Below are positions 16,917-24,249 of a stretch of DNA of 49,962 bases, in pieces. The stretch is from Frankiaceae bacterium (lineage in GTDB: Bacteria; Actinomycetota; Actinomycetes; JAFAQI01). The position numbers and the translations under genes were made by a program. How positions within the stretch are numbered: position 1 is the stretch's first letter; each line of letters begins with the position of its first letter. The stretch lies in assembly GCA_019239875.1 (NCBI GenBank), contig JAFAZI010000104.1, positions 1-49,962 on the forward strand. Reading direction: 5' to 3'. The notes beneath the pieces are model-generated. The model did not search any database. It had not been told where the DNA came from and saw only the letters and a program-made list of their open reading frames with translations.

Positions 16917-17717
16917 TTACTTCTTGATCTTGAAGCTCGCCTTGTCCTTGCTGGGCTGGTAGTTCTTGTCGCCTCCGTAGGAGGCAGTCACCTTGTGCTT
17001 GCCCTTGGCGATGTGCTTCTCGGTGACCTTGATCAGTCCGCTCGACGGCACCTTCGCCTTCTTGACGGTCTTCCCGTTGTCCGTGATCTTGACCTTGCCC
17101 TTGGCGGTCGCCGTGCCGATGCCAACCACGCCGACCTTGAACTTCAGGGTCTTGCCGGCCTTCGGGAGCGACTTGGGCAGCTGCACCTTGGTCTGCGACT
17201 TCGCGCGAGAGTCGGCGAATGTGATCGCCCCGAACTCGACGTTCGCCGTGGTCGGGTCATTGCTGTCAGAGACGACGATGTAGCAACCGTGGAAGTGGTC
17301 GCACTTGGCGGCCTTGGTCGGCTTGAACGAGGCGCCCTCGAGGACATTGAACGTGGTCGAACCCGTTGCCTTGCCGTTCGTGGTGGTCGCGTCGAAGGTC
17401 ACATTGTGGACGTCCGCGAGGTTCGTGTCGCAGTACGCCTGGTCCTGCTGGCTCACCGCCGTCTGCGAACACTGGAACACATACATCGGCTGACCAGCGT
17501 CAACTGCAGGGAATCCGGAAACCGAGACGTTGACCTGCTGCCCGTCGACCAGGTTGTCCTTCGGGCTGACGGTAGCGACGCCGATGATCGTGACGTTAGG
17601 AGCGCGGACCGCATGTGGAGTCGAGGCGCTAGCGGAGACAGCCGTTCCGGCGACCGCCAGTCCCGACGTCAGGATCGCCAGCGAGGTCGTCGCGACGATC
17701 TTGTTGATTCTCAACAC
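16917..17717 (-). CDS. Secreted neocarzinostatin-fold protein with C-terminal Ig-like domain
   Basis: The 266-residue precursor has a signal peptide (MLRINKIVATTSLAILTSG..., cut after about residue 32). Residues 40-160 follow the neocarzinostatin/macromomycin apoprotein pattern: ATVSPKDNLVDGQQVNVSVSGF, MYVFQCSQ, YCDTNL, then TTTNGKATGSTTFNV, KCDHFHGCYIVVSDS and VEFGAITF. Four cysteines could make the two family disulfides. Residues 180-264 form an Ig-like (Big-type) domain rich in lysine. The GTG at 17717 has a GAGAGGGAGA site. Characterised relatives bind enediyne chromophores, but no enediyne genes occur here, so the ligand is unknown. Confidence 0.8.
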   Translation of the reverse strand: MLRINKIVATTSLAILTSGLAVAGTAVSASASTPHAVRAPNVTIIGVATVSPKDNLVDGQQVNVSVSGFPAVDAGQPMYVFQCSQTAVSQQDQAYCDTNLADVHNVTFDATTTNGKATGSTTFNVLEGASFKPTKAAKCDHFHGCYIVVSDSNDPTTANVEFGAITFADSRAKSQTKVQLPKSLPKAGKTLKFKVGVVGIGTATAKGKVKITDNGKTVKKAKVPSSGLIKVTEKHIAKGKHKVTASYGGDKNYQPSKDKASFKIKK

Positions 17718-17806
17718 AAATCTCCCTCTCGTGCATTCTGCGCAGGCATCGTTGACTGCGCTCCTTGACGCTATGACCCGGACATAAGGGTGGGAAGCGT
17801 TCCGAA

Positions 17807-17862
17807 GGGTGATCTTGAGAGATGGCCCTAGGTGATCTTGGGAAATGGTCCTTGGTGACTAG
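17807..17862. repeat. Tandem 23-bp repeat upstream of the secreted protein gene
   Basis: GGTGATCTTG occurs at 17808-17817 and again at 17831-17840, within two imperfect 23-bp units, and a third partial copy begins at about 17854 (GGTGACTAG). The repeats fill the gap between the promoter side of the secreted gene and the end of the 2OG oxygenase gene. They could be regulator sites; no function is evident. Confidence 0.6.
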
Positions 17863-17877
17863 TGAAGCGCCGAAATC

Positions 17878-18864
17878 TCAGACGACGGCGATCGCCGCGA
17901 GCTTCGCGCGGAGGTAGTCCCCGGCTGTCACGGGCTCGTAGACGCGCCGCCCAACCGGAGGCGGGACGCTGTGCAGCACGGCGGTCGGATCCGCCTCGTG
18001 GAAATAGACCAGAGACATCAGATCCTCATCCGGCGCGGCCGCGTCCGGCGCCAGGACCCGGTGCCGGTTCGAGACCCATCGGTCCCCGGTCCAACGCGCC
18101 ATCATGTCGCCGATGTTGATGGTGAAAGCGCCTTCCACCCACGGCGCGTCCGCCCATTCGCCGTCCTTGCCCATCACCTGCAGCCCGCCGGTGCCTTGCT
18201 GCCGGTCGAGGATCGTGAAGGTGCCGAAGTCCGTGTGCGAGCCGATTCGCAATTGACCTGGCTCCGGTTCTCCGACGTGAGTCAGCGCGGGATACCAGTG
18301 CGTGTAGAACGACCACGTCGGGTGCCTCGCGTGCGCCGTGAAGAAGTCCTCGGGCATTCCGATCGCGACGGCCGCGATCTCGAGCAGGTCGTCGATGAGG
18401 ACATGCATCTTGGCCAAATACTCCGTCACCGACTCCTCGTACGACGGCACCTCCGCCGGCCAGAGGTTGTCGGTGAACCACTCTCGGTCGACGTCGTGAT
18501 CACCCGTCGGCTCGAAACACGCGACGTCGAAGGACTCCTTGAGATCGGGTGGCGCGCTGACGCCCTCGTCGGAGTTTGCGTTGGCTTCGGCGCCGACGGG
18601 GGTCCAGCCACGCGGCAGCCACGTGGCGCCACCGACGTCCGTGCGGTACTTCGCCTTCACCTCGGGCGGCAGCCGGAAGAACTCGTGGGCGGCGGACCGC
18701 ACTCGGTTGCGGAGCTCGACGCTCACGCCGTGGTTGACGATGAGCAGGAAGCCGATGTCCTGCAGCGCATCGTCCACCTCGGCGGCCACCTTCGCTCGCC
18801 CCGCCGGGGTTCCTTCGAACCACGGCGCGAGATCGATGACCGGAACCTCGCTCGCACCAGACAT
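17878..18864 (-). CDS. Isopenicillin N synthase-like Fe(II)/2-oxoglutarate oxygenase
   Basis: The 328-residue protein has the DIOX_N part (VPVIDLAPWFEG, DIGFLLIVNHGV, AAHEFFRLPPEVKAKY) and the 2OG-Fe(II) jelly roll. The iron ligands are in IGSHTDFGTFTIL (HxD) and SNRHRVLAP (distal His), with an arginine further on for the cosubstrate. Many relatives are involved in secondary metabolism or in degradation of small molecules. It is the last gene of the MFS-TetR-oxygenase run and starts 12 bp after the TetR stop. The substrate may be the compound exported by the MFS protein, but this is inference. Confidence 0.88.
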   Translation of the reverse strand: MSGASEVPVIDLAPWFEGTPAGRAKVAAEVDDALQDIGFLLIVNHGVSVELRNRVRSAAHEFFRLPPEVKAKYRTDVGGATWLPRGWTPVGAEANANSDEGVSAPPDLKESFDVACFEPTGDHDVDREWFTDNLWPAEVPSYEESVTEYLAKMHVLIDDLLEIAAVAIGMPEDFFTAHARHPTWSFYTHWYPALTHVGEPEPGQLRIGSHTDFGTFTILDRQQGTGGLQVMGKDGEWADAPWVEGAFTINIGDMMARWTGDRWVSNRHRVLAPDAAAPDEDLMSLVYFHEADPTAVLHSVPPPVGRRVYEPVTAGDYLRAKLAAIAVV

Positions 18865-18876
18865 GCCGTGAGTCTG

Positions 18877-19473
18877 TCAGGTGTTCGTGAGCACGGCGTC
18901 GACCTGCTGCCGGGTCAATGCAGGACGCCGGAGCGGGCGATCGGCCGGCCGGAGACCCGCGATGAGCACGTCGAGGTGGCGGCGCCAGGCGTCCGGGGCA
19001 ACGTCGGCAGTGGTCTCGATGACGCCACGGATCGACCACATGACCATGGTGATGTCCGTGTTCGTCACCTCGGGACGGACCACACCGTTGCGCTTCGCGT
19101 CGTCGAGCAGCGCGGTGACGAGACGCCGCAGGCGCTGGACCGCGGACTGGTGCGCATCGATGTTCCACAGTCGGGGCAGGCAACCGCGGTGCTCCGCCTG
19201 GTAGGCGCTCGACGTCTCGAGGTAGCGCTCGAGGCCACGACCGTCGCCGGCGCTCGTGGCGTCCGCCGCCATGCGGCACATCGCCTCGAGCATGTCGCGG
19301 ACCAGTTCGGTGATCAGCGCTTCTTTGGTCGGGAAGCGCCGATAGACGGTGCCCATGCCGACGCCGGCGGCCCGGGCGATCTCTTCAACGCTGGCTTCGA
19401 TGCCGCGGTCGGCGAACACCGTCGCGGCCGCCGTGAGGACTCGCTCGCGGTTCTCGGCTGCGTCACGCCTCAT
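18877..19473 (-). CDS. TetR family transcriptional regulator
   Basis: The 198-residue protein has the TetR helix-turn-helix (about 10-55): AAATVFADRGIEASVEEIARAAGVGMGTVYRRFPTKEALI. The C-terminal domain contains a MW-rich dimer/ligand region. Its ATG overlaps the MFS stop (ATGA), so it is translated from the transporter message. A perfect 26-bp palindrome upstream of the MFS gene is its likely operator, making the operon self-repressed and induced by a ligand that may be the transported compound. Confidence 0.9.
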   Translation of the reverse strand: MRRDAAENRERVLTAAATVFADRGIEASVEEIARAAGVGMGTVYRRFPTKEALITELVRDMLEAMCRMAADATSAGDGRGLERYLETSSAYQAEHRGCLPRLWNIDAHQSAVQRLRRLVTALLDDAKRNGVVRPEVTNTDITMVMWSIRGVIETTADVAPDAWRRHLDVLIAGLRPADRPLRRPALTRQQVDAVLTNT

Positions 19474-20933
19474 TCCGGGTCACTCCCCACCAGAGTTCCT
19501 GCTGCGACCAGGCCGAGCTCGGCATGTGCCTGGCGACGCTCGGCCTCGGTGATCGGCCGCCGGGTAGCGGGCACGAGCAGCGCCGCGAGGGCCGTGGCAA
19601 CGGTGGCGACGGCGAGGAGCCCGAAACCGTGCGTGTAGCCGGCCTCGGTCGGTACGCCGCCGTGATGCGCGCTCGCGGTGATGACCGTGCTCACGACCGC
19701 CGCGCCGATCGAGCCCCCGATCGTCCGGATGTTGGCGTTCATCCCACTCGCGACACCGGTCTGATGAGGTGGCACGCCCTCGACCACAAGGCTCGACATC
19801 GCCGCGAATCCCAGACCGAACCCGACGCCCTGGAAGGTCATCGCGACGAGGATCTCCCACTGGCTGCCGTGCGCGAACGTGAGCATGGTGAACGTTCCGA
19901 TGCTCGCCGTCGTACCGGTCAGCAACAGCAGCTTGCCGCCGAACCGGCTCGTCAGGCGCCCGGAGGCGAAGGAGAGGACGAACATCACCGCACCCATCGG
20001 CAGCATGAGTAGGCCGGATCTCGTGATGGTCGCACCGAATCCGTAGCCATGCGATGGCGCTGTCTGCAGGAACTCCGGCACGAACGCCGACGTCGCGTAC
20101 AGGCTCACCCCGAACAGGAACGCCACGAGATTGGTGGTCCACACCACCGGGATGCGCATCATGTTCATGTCGATCAGCGGATGCGCCGACTTCGTCTCGA
20201 CGACGATCCACACGACGCACAGCACCACTGCCAGAGCGAGCAGTCCGACCACCCGGGGTGAACCCCAGCCCCAGTCAGGTGCCTCACTCACGCCCAGCAG
20301 GAGGGCGACCAGCCATGCCGACAGCAGGACGATCGCCGGTGGGCTGAGCCGGCCTGGGCTCCGGTTGGTCGAGCGCGGTACGACGAGGTGCGCCGCGACC
20401 GCTGCGGCCGCAAGCGCGAACATCGGTATCCAGAACAGCCAGTGATAGTCGAGCGCACGGACGACCGGACCCGCCACGACGATGCCGAGGCCGCCGCCGG
20501 CAGCGGTCAACCCAGCGAGGATGCCGACGATGCCGGCCACCCGCTCTTCGGGGAACTCGTCACGCACGATTCCGAACGACAGCGGCAGCACCCCGCCGCC
20601 GATGCCCTGGATGACCCGCGCGAAGATCATCAACCCGATCGAACCCGCCAGCGCCGCAAGGGCTGAGCCGACCGCCAACGCGATCAGCGCGATGACGAGC
20701 ATCGACTCCTTGCCGAACATGTCGCCGAGTCGGCCCATGATCGGCGTGAAGATCGAGGCAGACAGCAGGTAGGCCGTCAACACCCAGGTGACCGTGTTCT
20801 GGCTTGTGTGAAGGCCGTGCTGGATCGTCGGCAGGACCGGGAGGACGAGAGACTGGAGCAGCGAGTACGCGATGACCGCGACCATCAGGACCGCGAAGGT
20901 CGCTCTGGTGCGCGACGCCTGCCTCGGGTCCAC
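19470..20933 (-). CDS. MFS transporter, DHA2/EmrB-type drug exporter
   Basis: The protein (487 residues from GTG 20933) has about 14 membrane helices. It begins with TFAVLMVAVIAYSLLQSLVLPVLPTIQ and carries the family loop GRLGDMFGKE and the antiporter region ARVIQGIGGGVLPLSFGIVRDEFP with the proton-antiport arginine. A second half with GVASGMNANIRTIGGSIGAAV is typical of EmrB/QacA. The open frame reaches back into the divergent S4 gene, but that part is antisense and lacks membrane character. It is first in an operon with TetR and a 2OG oxygenase. A drug or secondary-metabolite export role is inferred from family. Confidence 0.9.
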   Translation of the reverse strand: MDPRQASRTRATFAVLMVAVIAYSLLQSLVLPVLPTIQHGLHTSQNTVTWVLTAYLLSASIFTPIMGRLGDMFGKESMLVIALIALAVGSALAALAGSIGLMIFARVIQGIGGGVLPLSFGIVRDEFPEERVAGIVGILAGLTAAGGGLGIVVAGPVVRALDYHWLFWIPMFALAAAAVAAHLVVPRSTNRSPGRLSPPAIVLLSAWLVALLLGVSEAPDWGWGSPRVVGLLALAVVLCVVWIVVETKSAHPLIDMNMMRIPVVWTTNLVAFLFGVSLYATSAFVPEFLQTAPSHGYGFGATITRSGLLMLPMGAVMFVLSFASGRLTSRFGGKLLLLTGTTASIGTFTMLTFAHGSQWEILVAMTFQGVGFGLGFAAMSSLVVEGVPPHQTGVASGMNANIRTIGGSIGAAVVSTVITASAHHGGVPTEAGYTHGFGLLAVATVATALAALLVPATRRPITEAERRQAHAELGLVAAGTLVGSDPE

Positions 20934-20942
20934 CAGCCGAGC

Positions 20943-20968
20943 ATAAGCGGAGTCGGCGCTCCGCTTAT
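20943..20968. promoter_or_regulatory. 26-bp palindrome, probable TetR operator
   Basis: ATAAGCGGAG (20943-20952) and CTCCGCTTAT (20959-20968) are perfect complements with a 6-base spacer. The element is 9 bp upstream of the proposed MFS start and 40 bp from the divergent S4 gene. Its size and symmetry suit a TetR dimer pair, most likely the one encoded in the MFS operon. Confidence 0.7.
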
Positions 20969-21008
20969 CGGCTACCCCCTCTCGCGGGAGTCGGCGCAGA
21001 ATGAGCAC

Positions 21009-21215
21009 GTGATTGACGTGCCGATCCGCGACGAGGTCATCCGACTGGGACAGTTCCTCAAGCTCGCCAACGTGATCGATTCGGGCTCGGACGTGAAGGG
21101 GCTGCTGGCGGGCGAGGACGTCCGGGTCAACGGGACCGTCGAACAGCGACGCGGCCGCCAGCTCGTGAAGGGCGATGAGGTGACGGTCGGCGAGCAGACC
21201 TTCCGGGTCGGCTGA
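21009..21215 (+). CDS. S4 RNA-binding domain protein
   Basis: The 68-residue protein is essentially one S4 domain (IRLGQFLKLANVIDSGSDVKGLLAGEDVRVNGTVEQRRGRQLVKGDEVTV), similar to YaaA/RlbA-type small proteins that bind structured RNA. The frame is open further upstream; GTG 21009 or GTG 21018 gives the normal length. It is divergent from the MFS operon and convergent with the YjbR gene (6-bp gap). RNA target unknown. Confidence 0.85.
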   Translation: MIDVPIRDEVIRLGQFLKLANVIDSGSDVKGLLAGEDVRVNGTVEQRRGRQLVKGDEVTVGEQTFRVG

Positions 21216-21220
21216 GCTCG

Positions 21221-21565
21221 CTACGGCACCAGCGCGCTGATGAACTTCGGCACGCACATGCGCCAACCTTCGACGACCAGTTCACGGAGCTCGGCCTCGT
21301 CGATCTCCGCCATGTAGACGTGGATCCAGTTGTACCGAAGGTCGCCTTGGCTCGGCATCGTGAACTTCTGCGGCTCCGATTCGACCATCGCGGCCCGTTC
21401 GAGCTTGGGAAAGGCGACGCCCATGACCTCCTCCGTCGGGCCCACCGCGGCATAGACCAGCTGCTTGACCTTGAACTTCGTGACGTCGCCACGCATCAGA
21501 TGCTCGGTCGTGCGTGGCAGCTCGATCGCGATCTGACGAACGTCGTCGAGGGTGACTCCCTTCAC
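21221..21565 (-). CDS. MmcQ/YjbR family protein
   Basis: The 114-residue protein shows the family pattern: TLDDVRQIAIELPRTTEHL, KFKVKQLVYAAVG, MPSQGDLRYNWIHVYMAEIDEAELRELVVEGWRMCVPK. The fold is a double-wing CyaY-like DNA-binding type, but the role is not established in most bacteria. Its ATG overlaps the stop of the nitronate monooxygenase gene (ATGA), so the two are co-translated. Confidence 0.85.
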   Translation of the reverse strand: MKGVTLDDVRQIAIELPRTTEHLMRGDVTKFKVKQLVYAAVGPTEEVMGVAFPKLERAAMVESEPQKFTMPSQGDLRYNWIHVYMAEIDEAELRELVVEGWRMCVPKFISALVP

Positions 21566-22515
21566 GACAGCCGCCGTGCTGCCGCGGCGATCAGGCCGTC
21601 GGCCGCCGCGAAATCCGCGACGACGTCCGCCGCGGCACGCCGATCGTGGAGCGCACCGACGCCCTGGCCGGCGTAGATGTACGCCGCGTCGAAGTCCCGT
21701 GCCGTCTTCGCCGCGGCAAGTTCCGCAACGTCGGCGTCGCCGAGCTCGGACTCACGGCCGTCCCATCGGTCGAAGAAGTCGTTCCGCAATGCTCGGCCAC
21801 CGAACTCCGGCGGCCAGTCCAGCCGCTGACCGACGTCGAACACGCGACCGTATGCAGTCTGCGTCTCGGCCGCGGCGGACAGCCGAGCGACCGCCTCATC
21901 GGACGTGTCCGCCTCGACACAGGTGAGGAACGCAGTCCCTGCCCAGCCGCCGACCGCGCCGGCTGCGAGCACCGCCGCCAGGCCACGCGCCCCTGACAAG
22001 CCACCCGCAGCGATCACGGGCAGGTCGACCTCGTCCAGGACTACCTGGAGCAACGGCAGCGTGCTCACCTCGTTGCGGCCATGGCCACCGGCCTCGCCGC
22101 CGCGTACGACGAGCACGTCGACGCCGGCCTGCGCCGCAGCCTTCGCCTCCGCGAGATTGCCGGCTTGGCTTGCCACCGCGATGCCGGCCGCGTGCAACGC
22201 CTCGACGTACGGTCCGATGTCGCCGAAGCTCACCGACACCAGCGCCGGGCGGGCCTCGAGGGTCGGCGCCAGCACTGCGTCGTCGATGTCCAGCGCCCAC
22301 GCCATCAACCCGATGCCGTAGGGCCGGCCGCCGGCAGCGGCGAGCGCGGCCTCGTCGCGGAGCCATTGCGGCGTCGTCGTGCGACCGGTGCCGATCATGC
22401 CGAGCGCACCGGCCGCCGAGATCGCCGCAGCGAGACGCCCGCCGCCGACGCCGAACATCGGTGCGCCGACGAGCGGAACGGACAGGTCGAAGCGGTCGGT
22501 GAGCCAGGTCTTCAC
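21562..22515 (-). CDS. Nitronate monooxygenase / 2-nitropropane dioxygenase-like FMN enzyme
   Basis: The 317-residue TIM-barrel protein has the family motifs VPLVGAPMFGVGGGRLAAAISAAGALGMIGTG at the start, ASQAGNLAEAKAAAQAGVDVLVVRGGEAGGHGR (with the catalytic-region histidine), PVIAAGGLSGARGLAAVLAAGA and GGWAGTAFLTCVEA for FMN phosphate binding. These enzymes oxidise alkyl nitronates or act as enoyl reductases in related branches. It is followed by yjbR in a 4-bp overlap and lies 33 bp downstream of the NiCoT gene on the same strand. Confidence 0.88.
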   Translation of the reverse strand: MKTWLTDRFDLSVPLVGAPMFGVGGGRLAAAISAAGALGMIGTGRTTTPQWLRDEAALAAAGGRPYGIGLMAWALDIDDAVLAPTLEARPALVSVSFGDIGPYVEALHAAGIAVASQAGNLAEAKAAAQAGVDVLVVRGGEAGGHGRNEVSTLPLLQVVLDEVDLPVIAAGGLSGARGLAAVLAAGAVGGWAGTAFLTCVEADTSDEAVARLSAAAETQTAYGRVFDVGQRLDWPPEFGGRALRNDFFDRWDGRESELGDADVAELAAAKTARDFDAAYIYAGQGVGALHDRRAAADVVADFAAADGLIAAAARRLS

Positions 22516-22548
22516 GCGGTCAGTCTGCCTCGCGGGGCAGACCTGCCG

Positions 22549-23655
22549 TCAGGACTCGCGGGCCTGCTCCAGGCCGGGGCTCCACTTCTCCTCGATGCGG
22601 CCGAGCCGCCAGACGGCCAGGGCGATCACCCAAGTGGCGACGAACAGCCCGGCGATGACGAAGCCGAGGGTGTTGATGTTGGCGTTCTGCATCGCCGTCC
22701 AGAAGCCACCCGAGATGCCGGCCTGCTCCGAGATCAGGCCGAGCAGCTCCACCGACCCGATCACCAGCGCCACGATGACCGACAACGAGGTGATCGTGAT
22801 GTTGTAGTAGACCTTGCGGATCGGTTTGGAGAACGCCCAGCCGTAGGCGAAGTTCATGAACGATCCGTCGATCGTGTCGAACAGGCACATCCCTGCCGCG
22901 AACAGGATCGGCAGGCAGAGGATGGCGTACCACGGCAGGCCCCCCGCGGCGCCGGCCGATGCGAGCACCAGCAGCGCGACTTCCGTCGCGGTGTCGAAGC
23001 CGAGCCCGAAGAGCATCCCGACCGGGTACATGTGGCCGGGCTTGGTCACCGACCGCATCACGGGTCGCAGGATGCGGTTCATGAGGCCACGGTTGTCGAG
23101 ATGCTCCTCGAGACTCTCCTCGTCGTACACGCCGCGCCGAATGTCCCGGAAGACCCTCACGATGCCGACGAGGATCACGAGGTTGATCGCAGCGATTGCG
23201 AACAGGAAGGTCCCGGACACACTCGTGCCGATCAGCCCCGTGTAGTGGTGCAGCGCGGAGCTGTCGTCTCGGAGCGGGCCGACGATCGAGCGCACTCCGA
23301 TCGAGAGCAGGAACGCGAGCACGAACACGACGCTCGAGTGGCCGAGGGAGAACCAGAAGCCCACTGACAGCGGGCGCTTGCCATCCGCCATGAGCTTGCG
23401 CGTCGTGTTGTCGATGGCCGCGATGTGGTCGGCGTCGAACGCATGGCGCATGCCCAGCGTGTAAGCGGTGACGCCGATACCGATTCCGAACGTCTTCGTG
23501 CCGAGGCTGTAGTGGTGCGGAGCGACCAGCGCGGCGATCGTGAACCAGCCGACCGCGTGCAGGGCGAGGATGAACGCTGCCATGCCGCCGAGTCGCGCCC
23601 ACTCGTCGCGGGAGAGGCCGTCGCGGATCTGGACGAACCGAGCCCGCGGCGACAT
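22549..23655 (-). CDS. NiCoT family nickel/cobalt permease
   Basis: The 368-residue membrane protein has the NiCoT signature RHAFDADHIAAIDN (HX4DH) in the second helix, plus LGHSSVVF, GLGFDTATEVALL and LFAAGMCLFDTIDG. These regions line the Ni/Co path of the HoxN/NixA family. About eight helices are expected. The long open frame upstream of ATG 23655 has no coding character. A 17-bp palindrome of TTGC-N9-GCAA type lies 20 bp before the start and suggests control by a Fur-family nickel sensor (Nur). Whether it carries nickel or cobalt cannot be told; no Ni enzyme or cobalamin genes are adjacent. Confidence 0.92.
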   Translation of the reverse strand: MSPRARFVQIRDGLSRDEWARLGGMAAFILALHAVGWFTIAALVAPHHYSLGTKTFGIGIGVTAYTLGMRHAFDADHIAAIDNTTRKLMADGKRPLSVGFWFSLGHSSVVFVLAFLLSIGVRSIVGPLRDDSSALHHYTGLIGTSVSGTFLFAIAAINLVILVGIVRVFRDIRRGVYDEESLEEHLDNRGLMNRILRPVMRSVTKPGHMYPVGMLFGLGFDTATEVALLVLASAGAAGGLPWYAILCLPILFAAGMCLFDTIDGSFMNFAYGWAFSKPIRKVYYNITITSLSVIVALVIGSVELLGLISEQAGISGGFWTAMQNANINTLGFVIAGLFVATWVIALAVWRLGRIEEKWSPGLEQARES

Positions 23656-23674
23656 GAGCTCATCCAACACCAAC

Positions 23675-23691
23675 TTGCGACAAGGTCGCAA
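23675..23691. promoter_or_regulatory. Nur-like box upstream of the NiCoT gene
   Basis: TTGCGAC-AAG-GTCGCAA is a perfect palindrome that keeps the TTGC-N9-GCAA frame of the Streptomyces Nur (nickel-responsive Fur-family) box. It ends 20 bp before the permease start, where bound repressor would block transcription. Confidence 0.55.
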
Positions 23692-23718
23692 CCAGCGAGC
23701 GGCGGATCGCAGCCGTGC

Positions 23719-23803
23719 TGTGGACGGTGCGGTGGATGGAACGTGGACGATGCACGTGATCGGGGGATAACAGCCCGTTCGGCTGTGGACATCCTGTGGA
23801 CAG
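23719..23803. repeat. Row of DnaA-box-like 9-mers, same orientation
   Basis: TGTGGACGG (23719), CGTGGACGA (23742), GGGGGATAA (23762), TGTGGACAT (23784) and TGTGGACAG (23795) resemble the complement of the actinobacterial DnaA box TTGTCCACA with one to four mismatches (the 23762 copy is nearer the E. coli form). Spacings of 23, 20, 22 and 11 bp are near whole helical turns. An A/T-rich stretch with AGAAAAAACTTC follows. It is not near dnaA or dnaN. Confidence 0.45.
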
Positions 23804-23835
23804 AAAAAACTTCTGGAAAAATGTTTGAGAACCCC

Positions 23836-24068
23836 TTGTGCCGGGTTCATCCACGCACTACAAATCTCCTTGTCACCAGGCAACAGGGACACCGCGTCGG
23901 AGGCAACTCCGACACACCAGAAGCACCGGGCGACCGGAGCATCCGGTGGGTTTCCTGGGACTGGTACCGGTAACGCAACGCACGGCGCGTCGGGCAACCG
24001 AAGCGCCGGTGCAGCGAAACCGAGTGAGGCCCCTCCAACTCATACTTGGAGGGGCCTCACACCATTTT
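23836..24068 (+). ncRNA. Putative structured RNA with GCAA tetraloops and terminator
   Basis: This stretch has no convincing ORF but folds well on the plus strand. GTCGGAG-GCAA-CTCCGAC (23896-23913) and TCGG-GCAA-CCGA inside GGCGC/GCGCC (23984-24007) are hairpins capped by GNRA loops. ACCGGA-GCA-TCCGGT (23933-23947) is a third. The element ends in a 15-bp terminator stem. GNRA loops occur only when read on plus (minus reads TTGC), which sets the strand. A weak promoter, TTGTGC-N17-TACAAA, starts at 23836. I do not recognise a known RNA family. Confidence 0.5.
24024..24068 (+). terminator. Strong terminator closing the putative RNA
   Basis: GTGAGGCCCCTCCAA (24024-24038) pairs perfectly with TTGGAGGGGCCTCAC (24046-24060) around CTCATAC, followed by ACCATTTT. 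No protein gene on the plus strand ends here, so it implies a plus-strand noncoding transcript. It could also act on minus-strand readthrough from the methyltransferase. Confidence 0.8.
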
Positions 24069-24249
24069 GCCGAGGTTTTCCCGGCGTCGCGGTAGCGACA
24101 CTCATGGCTAGCGACGAATTTCGCGGCCGGCGTACGCCGCAGCCATCGCGGCGCGCCGTGGCTGGGTGGTGAGTGGTAAGCGCCGTGACAACGGCAGGCA
24201 CGACTCACGACCCCTCGCGGCGGTTCGAGGTCGCGCCTCGCGGTGGAAC
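24069..24249. other. Noncoding tail of the intergenic region
   Basis: The bases between the terminator and the methyltransferase stop hold no ORF with coding character on either strand. Small hairpins such as GTCGC-GGTA-GCGAC are present. Nothing else is seen. Confidence 0.4.

Noticed and set aside
17971-19638. A 555-residue plus-strand open frame over the oxygenase and TetR genes
   Set aside because: Antisense to well-defined domains, with no protein-like composition.
20934-21266. An N-terminal extension of the MFS gene
   Set aside because: It is antisense to the S4 gene and crosses the palindromic operator; no membrane or signal character.
23940-23980. Cobalamin riboswitch on the minus strand, since CAGGAAACCCACC resembles a B12 box upstream of the NiCoT gene
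   Set aside because: The other conserved parts expected 5' of the box (AAxxGGGAA, the GGTG core and CCCGCxACTGT) are not found, and the stable GNRA hairpins favour the plus strand.
23825-24172. A 115-residue plus-strand ORF in the intergenic region
   Set aside because: No ribosome binding site, no coding-type third-position bias, and it runs through the strong terminator hairpin and the RNA-like stems.
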